From Deltaproteobacteria bacterium (GTDB lineage: Bacteria > Desulfobacterota > DSM-4660 > Desulfatiglandales > Desulfatiglandaceae), in contig DUZB01000042.1 of the NCBI GenBank assembly GCA_013349725.1, positions 1 to 16,166 of the forward strand: 16,166 nucleotides of DNA. Reading direction: 5' to 3'. Numbering within the stretch: the stretch's first letter is position 1; each line of letters opens with the position of its first letter. The notes below the pieces were generated by a model that had not been told where the DNA came from, did not search any database, and saw only the letters and a program-made list of their open reading frames with translations. The position numbers and the translations under genes are program-made. This document shows, piece after piece, positions 16,061 to 16,166 of this stretch.

Positions 16061-16166
16061 ATGTATTATATTGCCCGAACTTTTGAATTTGAGAGCGGGG
16101 CTGTAAGCGACCTCAAGAAGGCCATAGACAGGATAGCCCCTGAGGATATATACTACGAGCATAATG
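16061..16166 (+). CDS. Start of an unrecognised gene, cut by the window end
   Basis: The frame is open from ATG 16061 to the last base (35 codons, MYYIARTFEFESG...IYYEHN). An in-frame TAA at 16055 fixes this ATG as the earliest start, and the other two plus-strand frames close. The helix SDLKKAIDRIAPEDIYYEHN weakly recalls the N-terminal pattern of DUF5752-like proteins (a helix, then IYYH), but this is from memory and 35 residues cannot settle it. No Shine-Dalgarno is visible; an A/T palindrome overlaps the start. Confidence 0.5.
   Translation, partial: MYYIARTFEFESGAVSDLKKAIDRIAPEDIYYEHN

Overview
The window reads as chromosome from an anaerobic Desulfobacterota-type (deltaproteobacterial) organism. 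This is inferred from the short-form ThiC ending in a CX2CX3C cluster, the Lys-in-groove YidC, a mreBCD-mrdA-rodA operon, and intergenic spacers full of short tandem repeats. No 16S rRNA or other phylogenetic marker was available, so the lineage is an inference. No tRNA, rRNA, CRISPR array, IS element or prophage was seen.

Layout: (1) 1-1690 holds a PD-(D/E)XK Rpn/transposase-like nuclease gene preceded by a 9-bp-period repeat, then about 500 bp of spacer with three dyads. (2) 1688-5002 (+) holds an exported LysM protein, probably started from CTG, followed 12 bp later by thiC. (3) 10052-5087 (-) is the classical gene run rpmH-rnpA-yidD-yidC-jag-mnmE, driven by a clear sigma70-type promoter. 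It converges on thiC. (4) 10053-10464 is a divergent regulatory spacer. (5) 10465-16010 (+) is the complete cell-shape operon mreB-mreC-mreD-mrdA-rodA. (6) 16061 to the end is the start of an unrecognised gene.

How the genes work together: the minus-strand cluster couples ribosome and tRNA production (L34, RNase P protein, MnmE) to membrane protein insertion (YidD, YidC) and the RNA-binding protein Jag/KhpB. The plus-strand operon encodes the elongasome: the MreB filament, the MreC/MreD membrane scaffold, the PBP2 transpeptidase and the RodA glycosyltransferase. LysM-thiC pairs a periplasmic protein of unknown function with the pyrimidine step of thiamine synthesis.

Two things stand out. First, five different tandem arrays, all with a 7-bp period but with unrelated unit sequences, each sit on or directly after a stop codon (thiC, mnmE, jag, yidD, mreD). 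Second, the C-terminal half of the LysM protein appears to be built from four degenerate copies of an unrecognised module of about 75-100 residues.
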